From the NCBI GenBank assembly GCA_947623645.1, contig CANQHK010000016.1:1-15445 (forward strand): a stretch of DNA of 15,445 nt, given 5' to 3'. Source of the DNA: an uncultured Bacilli bacterium (GTDB taxonomy: Bacteria > Bacillota_I > Bacilli_A > RF39 > UBA660). Positions 6,928 through 14,058 of this stretch are shown piece by piece. Position numbers and translations under genes: made by a program. Position 1 is the first letter of the stretch. Every line of letters starts with the position of its first letter. A model generated the notes under the pieces. The model was given only the letters and a program-made list of their open reading frames with translations, was not told the origin of the DNA and searched no databases.

Positions 6928-7770
6928 TTAATCCTCCTTTGCTAAAGACGCTGCATATTGAAATAAATTATCAAATTCTGTATCAAATACGGGTGACAAT
7001 AAAGTATTCGGTATTTTTGCAGATGTTGAGGAAGCATTTAATCCTACAACTGTTTCATTGTCTGCTAGTACCCATGGTCCTCCAGAAGCACCAGTAAGCA
7101 TTTTATTTCCTCCAATACGCCAAAGAGAATTTGGCCCTTTATTAGAAGTACCTTTAATAAATACCATTTGTTCTCCATCAAAAAAGTTTCCTGGATATCC
7201 AAAAGCTGTAATTGTTTGTCCTGTGATATCTAAAACTTTATAGGTAAGTGGTTTAGAAACAGTGGAATGTTTTGCTAAAACAGCAAAAGCATAATCCCAT
7301 TTTCTTGTTTTTTCTTTAAACCAATTTTGTTTTAGGACAACTTTTTTAAAGGGGATATCTTCTGATGAAAGTTCTCCTTGATAAGAACGAGAAAAAAGAA
7401 AATTTTCAGCAACATTTCCTGTTTTATTATCTTGTACACAATGTGCAGCTGTTAAAAGCAAATTATTTTCACCAACAATGCTTGCACTTCCAACAAAGTC
7501 TTTATTATCTAGTGTAAAAAATAATTTACCACCAGCTTCAAACGGTCTTTCAGCATAATTGACTTCTTTAGGATCTGTCGTTGGACCAGCATTTTCTCCA
7601 ACAGACTCTAATAAATTATCATCCTGTGGTTCTATAAATGCATCAATTGGTGTAGCAGCGTTTTTTCTCTCTGGTGTCCAATATTCCATAATCTCTTGAG
7701 GTGACTTCTCTAAAATGTTTGGTTCAAAAGTATTCATGTTCGTTAAATGAACTTCCATTTTTACTTCCAT
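6928..7770 (-). CDS. Trypsin/V8-like serine protease
   Basis: A 280-residue member of the S1 chymotrypsin-fold peptidases, nearest in style to the V8/glutamyl endopeptidase (S1B) group. The catalytic triad is visible: His110 in LLTAAHC, Asp159 in KWDYAF and Ser229 in GASGGPW; GYPG (191-194) is also typical. Residues 1-80 form a polar N-terminal extension with EYWTPERKNAATPI (29-42), which resembles the pro-region motif of secreted bacterial and fungal relatives. No signal peptide precedes it, although secreted relatives have one, so the product is either cytosolic or released by lysis or an unknown route. The ATG at 7770 is preceded by AGGAGG; a second in-frame ATG four codons later is less well placed. 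It is first in a two-gene operon with its own promoter and is divergent from an ankyrin gene. Confidence 0.88.
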   Translation of the reverse strand: MEVKMEVHLTNMNTFEPNILEKSPQEIMEYWTPERKNAATPIDAFIEPQDDNLLESVGENAGPTTDPKEVNYAERPFEAGGKLFFTLDNKDFVGSASIVGENNLLLTAAHCVQDNKTGNVAENFLFSRSYQGELSSEDIPFKKVVLKQNWFKEKTRKWDYAFAVLAKHSTVSKPLTYKVLDITGQTITAFGYPGNFFDGEQMVFIKGTSNKGPNSLWRIGGNKMLTGASGGPWVLADNETVVGLNASSTSAKIPNTLLSPVFDTEFDNLFQYAASLAKED

Positions 7771-7805
7771 TTTTTTAATTCCTCCTAATATTTTTTTACA
7801 TCTTC

Positions 7806-7834
7806 ATCATAGCATACAATTTATGAAAAATCAA
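7806..7834 (-). promoter_or_regulatory. Promoter of the protease operon
   Basis: Read on the minus strand: TTGATT (7834-7829), 17-base spacer, TATGAT (7811-7806), with TGC directly before the -10 (extended -10). The protease ATG is 35 bases after the end of the -10. Confidence 0.72.
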
Positions 7835-7850
7835 TCTTTAATCATTTTGT

Positions 7851-7879
7851 TTGACAAAACGATTAAACTCTGGTATCAT
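7851..7879 (+). promoter_or_regulatory. Promoter of the ankyrin gene
   Basis: A perfect -35 TTGACA (7851-7856), a 17-base spacer and TATCAT (7874-7879) preceded by TGG (extended -10). Its -35 is only 16 bases from the -35 of the divergent protease promoter, so a regulator binding between could control both. Confidence 0.8.
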
Positions 7880-7920
7880 AAATAACTGTCCCGTATAAAT
7901 GAAACAAGAGGTGTAGATTT

Positions 7921-8610
7921 ATGTTTTATGATGAGACTGTTACGATGAATCAAGTAGAGGAGGATCCATCCCTGATTTTCCAATTAATTAAGGAAGGTCA
8001 TACTGATTTCGTAGACAAATTATTATCAAAAAAAGTTGTTTCAGTAAACGAGAAAGATGAAAAAGGAGATACTGTTTTAATGAAACTTCTTCGAGTTGGT
8101 CGATATGATATCGTATACAAATATATGAACAACAAAGAATTTGATATCAATCATCAAAATGAAGATGGAGATACATTTGCTCATATTCTTGTTACCATCA
8201 ATTACGTAAACGTTGTTGATTTGATGAAACAATTAAAAAAGAATAAAAAATTTATTCCAAATATTAAAAATAATAATGGGGAAACAATCTTAGATAAATC
8301 GATTAACGATTCTTATATTTATACGACAGTAAAAGTCTTAGAAGACAAAAGATTTGATAATATTGACATTTTATCATTTAAAAATTTATATGATGCATAT
8401 ATTAAAAATAAGCAGTACGGGAAATATGCAAAAATTATGAATTTAGAAATGATTTTAGAAAGTTTGGACAAGAAAAATTTACTTCCTAGAATGAAAGTAT
8501 TGATTTCTGTCATTAAAACGAATTATGATTCGATTCGCAATGCTTTAATTCATGATAATGTAAAAGTTATTGAGGATATCATTTATAATTGTTATGCTAC
8601 AAGTATGTAA
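7921..8610 (+). CDS. Ankyrin-repeat protein
   Basis: A 229-residue cytosolic protein. Three ankyrin-type repeats are visible with the usual D-x-x-G-x-T/x start: DEKGDTVLMKLL (46-57), NEDGDTFAHILV (80-91) and NNNGETILDKSI (117-128), each followed by the second helix and a D/N-rich turn; a weaker repeat covers 14-45. From about 145 on the pattern fades into a helical region. Ankyrin repeats bind proteins and have no catalytic role. The start at ATG 7921 has AAGAGGTG about seven bases upstream. It is a single-gene transcript, with strong promoter and terminator, divergent from the protease operon, which makes the protease or its partner a possible binding target (inference only). Confidence 0.85.
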   Translation: MFYDETVTMNQVEEDPSLIFQLIKEGHTDFVDKLLSKKVVSVNEKDEKGDTVLMKLLRVGRYDIVYKYMNNKEFDINHQNEDGDTFAHILVTINYVNVVDLMKQLKKNKKFIPNIKNNNGETILDKSINDSYIYTTVKVLEDKRFDNIDILSFKNLYDAYIKNKQYGKYAKIMNLEMILESLDKKNLLPRMKVLISVIKTNYDSIRNALIHDNVKVIEDIIYNCYATSM

Positions 8611-8614
8611 AGAG

Positions 8615-8637
8615 AAGAGCAGGAATGCTCTTTTTTA
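8615..8637 (+). terminator. Terminator of the ankyrin gene
   Basis: AAGAGCA (8615-8621) pairs with TGCTCTT (8626-8632) around a GGAA tetraloop, and the T run continues to 8636. It starts four bases after the stop codon. Confidence 0.85.
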
Positions 8638-8909
8638 ATTCAATAAAAAGAATGATAGCTATAAAAAGTTATCAACTCTCAATGTTTAAGGATTTATTAA
8701 ATTTAACTAAAGTCACAATCTTTTTGCCAAATACTTTCTTACGGTATAGTTTTCATTGCGAGCGGATTAAATACAAGTGAAAAAACATTTTGGGTACATT
8801 TTATAATTTTTATAATAAAATGTTGTGATTTTTCAGAATTATTATCATTTTTTTTAAAAATGTAGATGAAAATGAAATTTTAGGTAGTTTTTAAAATTCA
8901 ATTTTGATG
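8638..8909. other. Non-coding AT-rich gap
   Basis: The space between the ankyrin and Fic genes holds no convincing gene: a short plus-strand frame runs through the terminator and has no ribosome site. One AT-only hairpin is present, ACATTTTAT (8796-8804) with ATAAAATGT (8815-8823), which could act weakly as a terminator in either direction. Nothing else was recognised. Confidence 0.6.
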
Positions 8910-8953
8910 AAAATCGGCTTAAAATCGGCTTAAAATCGGCTTAAAATCGGCTT
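8910..8953. repeat. Four perfect 11-bp tandem repeats
   Basis: The unit AAAATCGGCTT occurs four times without mismatch (8910-8920, 8921-8931, 8932-8942, 8943-8953). The last unit runs into the stop codon of the Fic gene (TTA on the plus strand at 8952-8954), so the array is the start of that gene's 3' untranslated region. The CGG core stands out in very AT-rich surroundings. Replication slippage is the plainest origin; binding-site arrays are another possibility. Confidence 0.95.
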
Positions 8954-10034
8954 ATTTTATACTTTTAAAATATTTTTCTGTTAAGGTATAATCAACACTT
9001 CTTATTTGTTTATTATCCAATCTTATTAAAAAATCTTTCTCTATCCACTTTTTAACCCAGTTATTAGCAGTATCCAAATTTATTTTAAAATGATTAGCAA
9101 TATCTTTTGCTTTTATTTTTTTGTTTGTAATAATATAATTCGCAATCCATCTCTCTCGCTTATCCAAAGTATCAATTATGCTTATTTCTTCTTTGCTACT
9201 TATATATATTTCTTTCACTCTATTACCAACTGTTTCAAAAGTATTTGCCATTGTAGATATAAAATATTCTAACCATTTTGTTATATCAGCATTATTTCTT
9301 CCAAAATAGAAATTATGATGTAAATTCATTTGTAAAGATTTATAATATTCATCTATATTTTTATCATAAAATTCTTCCATTACATAAAATCCTTTTAAAT
9401 CATAGCCGTAAGCTTTTAATACATAAGTGGCTAACAATCTTGAGCAACGACCATTGCCATCCCAAAATGGATGTATTGTTACAAATTCATATGCCAATAT
9501 CCCTGCTTTTATAGGAATAGGAATGTCTTCTGTTTCTTTACAATTAAACTCTTTAATCATTTGTTTTATTAAAGGAGAAATATCTTTTGCTTCTGGTGGC
9601 ATATAAACAATTTTACCAGTTAAAGAATCGGCAACTACGTTTTGTTCTTTTCTATAACTGTTTTTATATGTCAAATGTTTTCCTGAAACTAGGTTATGAA
9701 CTTTAAGAATCAAATCCTCTGTTATTTTATTATTTTTTTCAGATTCCTCATTTAGATACAATAAAGCATTATAATAATTTCTAACTTCTAAAACATTGCG
9801 TTCACGAGAATTTTTTGTATTTTCTATAACATCTTTTACTTCCCTTAAATTTAAATTGTTACCTTCAATTTTTGTAGAGTAATGTACTCTTTTTGCTAGT
9901 GATTCTTTTTTTATTTCTTCTTCAATTGAAACAGGTAATTCTAGTAAATCAATCACTTCTTTTGCACGGTTTATTTTCAATAAATCATTTACTATTTTAT
10001 TTGTATAATTCCATTTTAAATTCATTTTTTCCAT
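8952..10034 (-). CDS. Fic-domain AMP-transferase with C-terminal winged helix
   Basis: A 360-residue Fic protein. Fic enzymes usually transfer AMP from ATP to a hydroxyl of a target protein. The active loop is complete: HPFWDGNGRCSR (188-199), with His188 and both arginines. The flap region is VVADSLTGKIVYMPP (133-147). An autoinhibitory motif S-x-x-x-E-G (Ser53-Gly58, STKIEG) lies N-terminal to the Fic core, which places it in class II. The C-terminal ~75 residues (about 288-360) look like a winged helix: KIKAKDIANHFKINLDTANNW is a helix-turn-helix. GAGGTAA before the ATG at 10034 supports the start. This architecture (Fic_N, Fic, HTH) is widespread in bacteria; targets are mostly unknown. 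It is a single-gene unit here, with no separate FicA/Doc-type antitoxin gene, in keeping with inhibition in cis. Confidence 0.93.
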   Translation of the reverse strand: MEKMNLKWNYTNKIVNDLLKINRAKEVIDLLELPVSIEEEIKKESLAKRVHYSTKIEGNNLNLREVKDVIENTKNSRERNVLEVRNYYNALLYLNEESEKNNKITEDLILKVHNLVSGKHLTYKNSYRKEQNVVADSLTGKIVYMPPEAKDISPLIKQMIKEFNCKETEDIPIPIKAGILAYEFVTIHPFWDGNGRCSRLLATYVLKAYGYDLKGFYVMEEFYDKNIDEYYKSLQMNLHHNFYFGRNNADITKWLEYFISTMANTFETVGNRVKEIYISSKEEISIIDTLDKRERWIANYIITNKKIKAKDIANHFKINLDTANNWVKKWIEKDFLIRLDNKQIRSVDYTLTEKYFKSIK

Positions 10035-10166
10035 AACTTACCTCATTTCCCATCTTTTTCTAATGTTAAGTGTAAATTTTCTGGTGTTGATTCAATTCAT
10101 ATTTTTCATTTTTTGTATCTCTTTAATTCTATATCTGCCATAAAAGATCATAAATTTTATACGATT

Positions 10167-10195
10167 ATCATATAACAAATATTAAAAAATAGCAA
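10167..10195 (-). promoter_or_regulatory. Probable promoter of the Fic gene
   Basis: On the minus strand TTGCTA (10195-10190), 17-base spacer, TATGAT (10172-10167). It implies a leader of about 125 bases before the ATG at 10034; I saw no riboswitch-like structure in that leader. Confidence 0.5.
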
Positions 10196-10280
10196 TCATA
10201 TTTGTAACTTTATAACTAAAATGTGCTTAAATACATTCTCTTTTTTTCTTTCTTCATATATTACAGCAAGAGGTGAAGAA

Positions 10281-10610
10281 ATGATTCATTGGGATATATT
10301 AAAAGATTTATTACTGATTGCGAGTTGTAGTAGTACAATTTGTGTTGCTTTTATTCAAAAAATAAAAAAACATATGTCTTGTAGTAAAAAGATTCCTTAT
10401 TATAGTTTTTTTGTTAATATAATTGTTTCTGTTTTATTTTGTTTTTGTTTTACCAATATTTTATTTCCTATGAGTCTTTGGGTAGGATTTTTTAGTTATA
10501 TTGGTGCAGATACAATTTATAAAACTCTTGAAGGGAAGTTGGCAAATTATACGACATTAACCAATAAAGTGGATGATACTTCTTCTTTGGAGGAAATTAC
10601 TTATGAATAA
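10281..10610 (+). CDS. Holin-like small membrane protein
   Basis: A 109-residue protein with hydrophobic segments at about 8-24, 41-61 and 63-76, a basic loop (KIKKHMSCSKK, 27-37) and a polar C-terminal tail. Size, topology and position directly before an endolysin-like gene with an 8-base overlap (ATGAATAA) are what phage holins show; no specific holin family is recognised. The start is taken as ATG 10281 because AGAGGTG lies about five bases before it; an upstream in-frame ATG at 10221 has no such site. No capsid, tail or portal gene is nearby, so this is an isolated pair, either a phage remnant or a domesticated cell-wall module. Confidence 0.6.
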   Translation: MIHWDILKDLLLIASCSSTICVAFIQKIKKHMSCSKKIPYYSFFVNIIVSVLFCFCFTNILFPMSLWVGFFSYIGADTIYKTLEGKLANYTTLTNKVDDTSSLEEITYE

Positions 10611-11544
10611 AAATTATATGACGTATCCTTTAAAATATATGCGGATTACTCAAAATTATTTAGGGACTGTTTCTCATTTAAAACATACTACGGGTACACC
10701 AAAAGATTTTCCGATTGATGATGGGGGAAAAGATCAAGGAAGAGATGCTGTTTATTGTCCATGCGATGAGATGAAGATTACAGCGATTAAAGGGTATGGG
10801 AATTCTAAAATTACCAATACGATTTGGCTTGTATCTACTACTCCTGTTGTTACTCCAACTTTTACAGATATTGCCTTTATGACTTTGACGCATGAAAATG
10901 ATTCGGATTTGAAGAAATTAAAAGTAGGGGATACGTTTCAAAGAGGAGATATTATTTGTTATGAGGGAACAGATGGTGCAACAAGCAACCATATTCATTT
11001 AACGTCTGGTCGAGGTTTTTCGAATAATTGGCAGAAAAGTACAAGTAATGCTTGGGTTATTACGGGAGATACGAAAAAACCTGAGGAAGTTTTTTTTATT
11101 GATCCTTCTTTTACAACGGTCTTATCAAAAGGGGGAGTTGCTTTTCAAAATTTACCCTCGAATGTTTTAGGAAGCCCTGTTGAAAGAAATGTTGAAGCTT
11201 CGCAAATTGAAGTAAAAGTTGATAATTTGCGAGCCAGGGAAGAAGCTGGACTGGAGAAAAAAGTTTTGGGCTATGTTCAAAAGGGAATTTATACTTATAC
11301 AGATAAAGTAAATGTTGATCAGTATGATTGGTATAAAATAGAAAATTTTTGGATTGCTTATAGTCCTAATTGGGAAACACTTTATCCAAAAGTAGAAAAG
11401 GAAGAAGTCGTTGATGATTCTCCTTCTGTTTCAACTCCTTCTTCTCCTTTGGAAACGCCAAAATTTATTTTTCAAGCACCTGCTAGTAAATATTATAAAA
11501 TTTATTTAAAAGAAAATGCAAAACTCTATTTAAAAGATTCTTAA
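10603..11544 (+). CDS. M23-type peptidase with SH3-like domain, endolysin-like
   Basis: A 313-residue protein. Residues 10-170 resemble an M23 (LytM) endopeptidase, which cuts peptidoglycan cross-bridges: His28 and Asp39 (first metal motif, in a longer H-x10-D loop than usual), MTLTH (93-97), the KVGDTFQRGDIICYEGTDGATSNHIH region (107-132) with the paired His130 and His132. Residues 205-263 look like a bacterial SH3 domain (NLRAREEAG, VLGYVQKGIYTY, WYKIENFWIAY). A Pro/Ser linker (272-286) and a 27-residue tail follow. There is no signal peptide, as expected for a phage endolysin released by a holin. GGAGG nine bases before ATG 10603 decides the start. The second metal ligand and the spacing are atypical, so activity is likely but not assured. 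Confidence 0.82.
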   Translation: MNKNYMTYPLKYMRITQNYLGTVSHLKHTTGTPKDFPIDDGGKDQGRDAVYCPCDEMKITAIKGYGNSKITNTIWLVSTTPVVTPTFTDIAFMTLTHENDSDLKKLKVGDTFQRGDIICYEGTDGATSNHIHLTSGRGFSNNWQKSTSNAWVITGDTKKPEEVFFIDPSFTTVLSKGGVAFQNLPSNVLGSPVERNVEASQIEVKVDNLRAREEAGLEKKVLGYVQKGIYTYTDKVNVDQYDWYKIENFWIAYSPNWETLYPKVEKEEVVDDSPSVSTPSSPLETPKFIFQAPASKYYKIYLKENAKLYLKDS

Positions 11545-11557
11545 TTTGTGTTATACT
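11529..11557 (+). promoter_or_regulatory. Possible promoter before the four-cysteine protein
   Basis: TGTTATACT (11549-11557) is an extended -10 with TTTAAA as a weak -35, 17 bases upstream. A second -10-like TATAAT lies at 11561-11566. Either would give a very short leader before ATG 11586. Confidence 0.5.
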
Positions 11558-11585
11558 AATTATAATAGAAAAGGGTAGATGAAAT

Positions 11586-12143
11586 ATGAATGATCAAGGA
11601 CAAAAAATAGGAATGAGTTGGTATAATTGGGTTTTTAGTATTTTTGGGCTTCTGTTGTTTTTATCTTTTATCTTTTTACCACCAATTTTTAGAGCTTTTG
11701 TAGAAGATGAGGAAACTTTGCCTCCAGCAAGTTCGCCATCTTCTCCGGTTGTATCTTCTCCTTCCCCTTCTTTAGATGTTTCAGAAACAATCTCTACAAC
11801 GTGTACAAAATCAACAGATGAAGAGGATTCGGTTTATTTCTTTTCCAGTACTTCTGATGATATACAAATGATTGCTCTTACAACAACGACACATTATGAT
11901 GAAGTTTTGGAAGAAGAGGTTTCCAATTGTACTTTAAAAAATGAACAATATCAAAATATAGCTGGACTTGTATATGAATGTAGAATGGAAGGAAATGATG
12001 AAATCGTCGATTCTAGAATAACAGTAAAAGATTTCCTAGAAGAAAGTGTAGAACTTCCTATTTCTGTTGATTGGCATCAAAAAGCAACGGATTTAACTAC
12101 TTTTTTGACGGAAGATGGATTTCAATGTGAAAGTCAAGAATAG
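11586..12143 (+). CDS. Membrane-anchored protein with four cysteines, unknown function
   Basis: A 185-residue protein with one membrane segment (about 13-37), a Pro/Ser-rich linker (45-65) and a soluble domain (70-185) that should lie outside the cell. The domain has four cysteines (73, 115, 132, 181), enough for two disulfides, and a strand-rich pattern (VYFFSST, IQMIALTTTTHYDE, NIAGLVYECRMEG) reminiscent of DUF1307/YehR-type lipoprotein domains; this resemblance is weak. The linker composition is like that near the end of the preceding endolysin-like protein. AAAGGG lies about eleven bases before the ATG. Its last 51 bases overlap the 3' end of gerB on the other strand. Confidence 0.68.
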   Translation: MNDQGQKIGMSWYNWVFSIFGLLLFLSFIFLPPIFRAFVEDEETLPPASSPSSPVVSSPSPSLDVSETISTTCTKSTDEEDSVYFFSSTSDDIQMIALTTTTHYDEVLEEEVSNCTLKNEQYQNIAGLVYECRMEGNDEIVDSRITVKDFLEESVELPISVDWHQKATDLTTFLTEDGFQCESQE

Positions 12144-13106
12144 TAAAATCACAAATAATAGAATATATAGAGTATGGGACGGTATATATAAATTATAGAA
12201 AAGAAAAATGAATAGGGATGTTAGAAAGAGGGTAATTCCTCTTTTTTTCTTTGGAACTTTTTCTTCTAAAAGAAGAATGATTCCATAAAAAGTCATCGTT
12301 ATATGAACAAATAAAGATAGAAAGTAGGCAATGGAAAAAATACTTTCCATTCGATCAATAATATTTAAAAAAGATACTTTCTTAAAGATTGCAACTTCTG
12401 GATAAGAATAGAGATTGGTAATGGAAATTCCTAAAACACTAAAGATTATTAGAGTGTAAAAGATTATGTAAATTTGAGTATATATAAAACTTTTTTTAAT
12501 TGTATGAATTTGTTCTTTGTTCCAAGTAATTTTTAAATAGGAAAGATACCAAAGAGGAGAAAGGGATAAAAGAATATAGATTAGAGTTGATTGGGTAATT
12601 TTTAGAGGAGGAGAATCTAAGAGAGGCAAAACATTTTGAAAATCTATTTTTGGAAAGATGGAGATATAGGTTAAAAGAGTTAAAAATAAAATCGTTAGAA
12701 AGTAAATTACAGAAGAATGTAAAATACTATCGATTCCTTTATAAAGAGCAAAACTCATCATGATTAGAAGAGAAATGATTAATAAGTAAAAAGAAAGAGA
12801 ATTTACTACATTTTCTGTAATAAAATTGTTCATTTTATAAAGAGAGTAGGAAAGAATGAGGGGTGAGATTGTTAAAACTAAAATTTTCCCTGGAAAGTAA
12901 AGATTGTGGATATCAATTGTTTTATCTTTATGGGTCATTATATATAAACTTAGAAATAAATAAGAAATAATACTTGCAATGATCATTGCTAGAATGGTTG
13001 ATTTTTTACTGGTTAGAGAAAAAGTATGAAGACCAAATAAGAAAAAATTGGCATTGGTTAATAAAAATAGAATACTAAAGATTTCAAGATTATTCTTTTT
13101 CATCAT
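12093..13106 (-). CDS. gerB: Spore germinant receptor B subunit (GerAB/GerKB-type permease)
   Basis: A 337-residue integral membrane protein with about ten membrane segments, of the amino acid permease-like endospore germination (GerAB) family. Besides the topology, YPEVAIFKKVSFLNIIDRMES, here about residues 233-253, matches the family's P-x-x-x-I/L...R-x-E-S block. In the receptor complex in the spore inner membrane the B subunit binds the germinant. It is the third gene of the operon and starts 17 bases inside the gerC gene; AAAGGA nine bases upstream supports the ATG at 13106. The 3' end overlaps the convergent plus-strand gene by 51 bases. Germinant cannot be predicted. Confidence 0.9.
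   Translation of the reverse strand: MMKKNNLEIFSILFLLTNANFFLFGLHTFSLTSKKSTILAMIIASIISYLFLSLYIMTHKDKTIDIHNLYFPGKILVLTISPLILSYSLYKMNNFITENVVNSLSFYLLIISLLIMMSFALYKGIDSILHSSVIYFLTILFLTLLTYISIFPKIDFQNVLPLLDSPPLKITQSTLIYILLSLSPLWYLSYLKITWNKEQIHTIKKSFIYTQIYIIFYTLIIFSVLGISITNLYSYPEVAIFKKVSFLNIIDRMESIFSIAYFLSLFVHITMTFYGIILLLEEKVPKKKRGITLFLTSLFIFLFYNLYIPSHTLYILLFVILLFLTFTLKSIFRQKSS
12225..12251 (+). terminator. Plus-strand terminator inside gerB
   Basis: AAAGAGG (12225-12231) pairs with CCTCTTT (12238-12244) around GTAATT and is followed by T-rich sequence. It lies 82 bases after the stop of the four-cysteine protein gene and within the coding sequence of gerB on the other strand (the KKKRGITLF part of GerB). 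It is the only terminator candidate for the plus-strand gene. Confidence 0.6.
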
Positions 13107-14058
13107 CCATAAAGTTCCTTTCTGTTTTTTGATTCGTGCGTTCTTTCACTTGAATTTTTATTCTTTCCTTTTGAAAAAGTGTATTTTTTTGTTTTTCATA
13201 ATATTTTGGAGAGGTTGTTGCTATGATTTTTTGAATATTTAAAAGATCGATTCCTTTTTGTTGATATTTTTCGATTAGTTGATAAAGAGATTCTGTCAGT
13301 TCTTGTTGAAAATTTGGAGAAGAATTTCTTGTCGTTAAATCGATGGTTAGATTGATTTTAGAATTTTTAAAGGTGGTATTGACAAGGAAATCATTGCATT
13401 GGGTGTTTTGGATATTTGCATTTTGTAAAGTAGAGGTTAAAAGATTGTAAAGAATCGTTTCTTCTTCGGTTAGAGTTTCTATTATTTTATTTTTTTGAAT
13501 GAAGCTAATGGAAGATGCTGTTAAAGTTTCTTCTTTCTTTAAGATGGGTAAATAGTTGAGATTTTCTTCTAGAATATTCTTTAAATATTCTTCAAAGTGA
13601 ATTGTTTTTGTCGTTCCTAAATCCGTTTGGGTAATGGTTAATAGTTCTTTTAACTCTATTTCTGTATTTTCTTTTAAAAAATCTAGAGAAGGAGTAAGAG
13701 CCATTTGAAAATCATTTCTAGATTCTGTATTTTCTAAGAAGAAGTTTAAGACATCTTTTTGTTTTTCTTCGATTACTTTAGGGGTTAATAGGAGTAGATC
13801 AAGATGGGCAAAATAGAGTTTTTTATGTTCTTGTACTTTGATGTTTTCAAGAGCATCTTGAATGCTTTCTCCTTTTGCTTCTTTGGTTTTTCTTTCTATT
13901 TTATCTTCTTTTTTTTCAACGGTTGTTAGAGTTAAATAGAATGTATTTTCTTGGTAATCGATTCCAAAGTTTTCCACAATTTCAATGTTTCCTAACTCTT
14001 GGTAAGAGACGCATCCTGTTAATAGAAAGGGAAGAAGGAATAAGAATAATTTTTTCAT
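13090..14058 (-). CDS. gerC: Spore germinant receptor C subunit (GerAC-type lipoprotein)
   Basis: A 322-residue lipoprotein: the signal peptide ends in the lipobox LLTGC, so Cys16 becomes the lipid-modified N-terminus. The mature start, ELGNIEIVENFGIDY, with W-to-Y changes, fits the GerAC pattern of family proteins (D-x-x-x-I...G-I-D). The C subunit completes the receptor on the outer face of the spore inner membrane. It is somewhat shorter than the usual 360-400 residues, and its C-terminal end is very polar and basic/acidic (KERTNQKTERNFMDDEKE). The ATG overlaps the gerA stop as ATGA, and AAGGGGGA precedes it. The A-C-B order is as in gerK operons. Confidence 0.9.
   Translation of the reverse strand: MKKLFLFLLPFLLTGCVSYQELGNIEIVENFGIDYQENTFYLTLTTVEKKEDKIERKTKEAKGESIQDALENIKVQEHKKLYFAHLDLLLLTPKVIEEKQKDVLNFFLENTESRNDFQMALTPSLDFLKENTEIELKELLTITQTDLGTTKTIHFEEYLKNILEENLNYLPILKKEETLTASSISFIQKNKIIETLTEEETILYNLLTSTLQNANIQNTQCNDFLVNTTFKNSKINLTIDLTTRNSSPNFQQELTESLYQLIEKYQQKGIDLLNIQKIIATTSPKYYEKQKNTLFQKERIKIQVKERTNQKTERNFMDDEKE

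Noticed and set aside
8589..8780. Plus-strand frame of 63 codons after the ankyrin gene
   Set aside because: It starts inside the ankyrin gene on a non-ATG codon, runs through the terminator hairpin, has no ribosome site and resembles no protein.
8910..8953. CRISPR-like array
   Set aside because: The repeats are directly contiguous, 11 bp long and have no spacers; no cas gene is in the window.
10221..10280. Upstream ATG for the holin-like protein
   Set aside because: No ribosome site is near 10221, while AGAGGTG is well placed before ATG 10281; the added residues do not improve the holin-like topology.
12225..12251. Terminator of the gerB operon
   Set aside because: The T run follows the hairpin only on the plus strand, and the site is inside gerB, upstream of its stop in the direction of its transcription.
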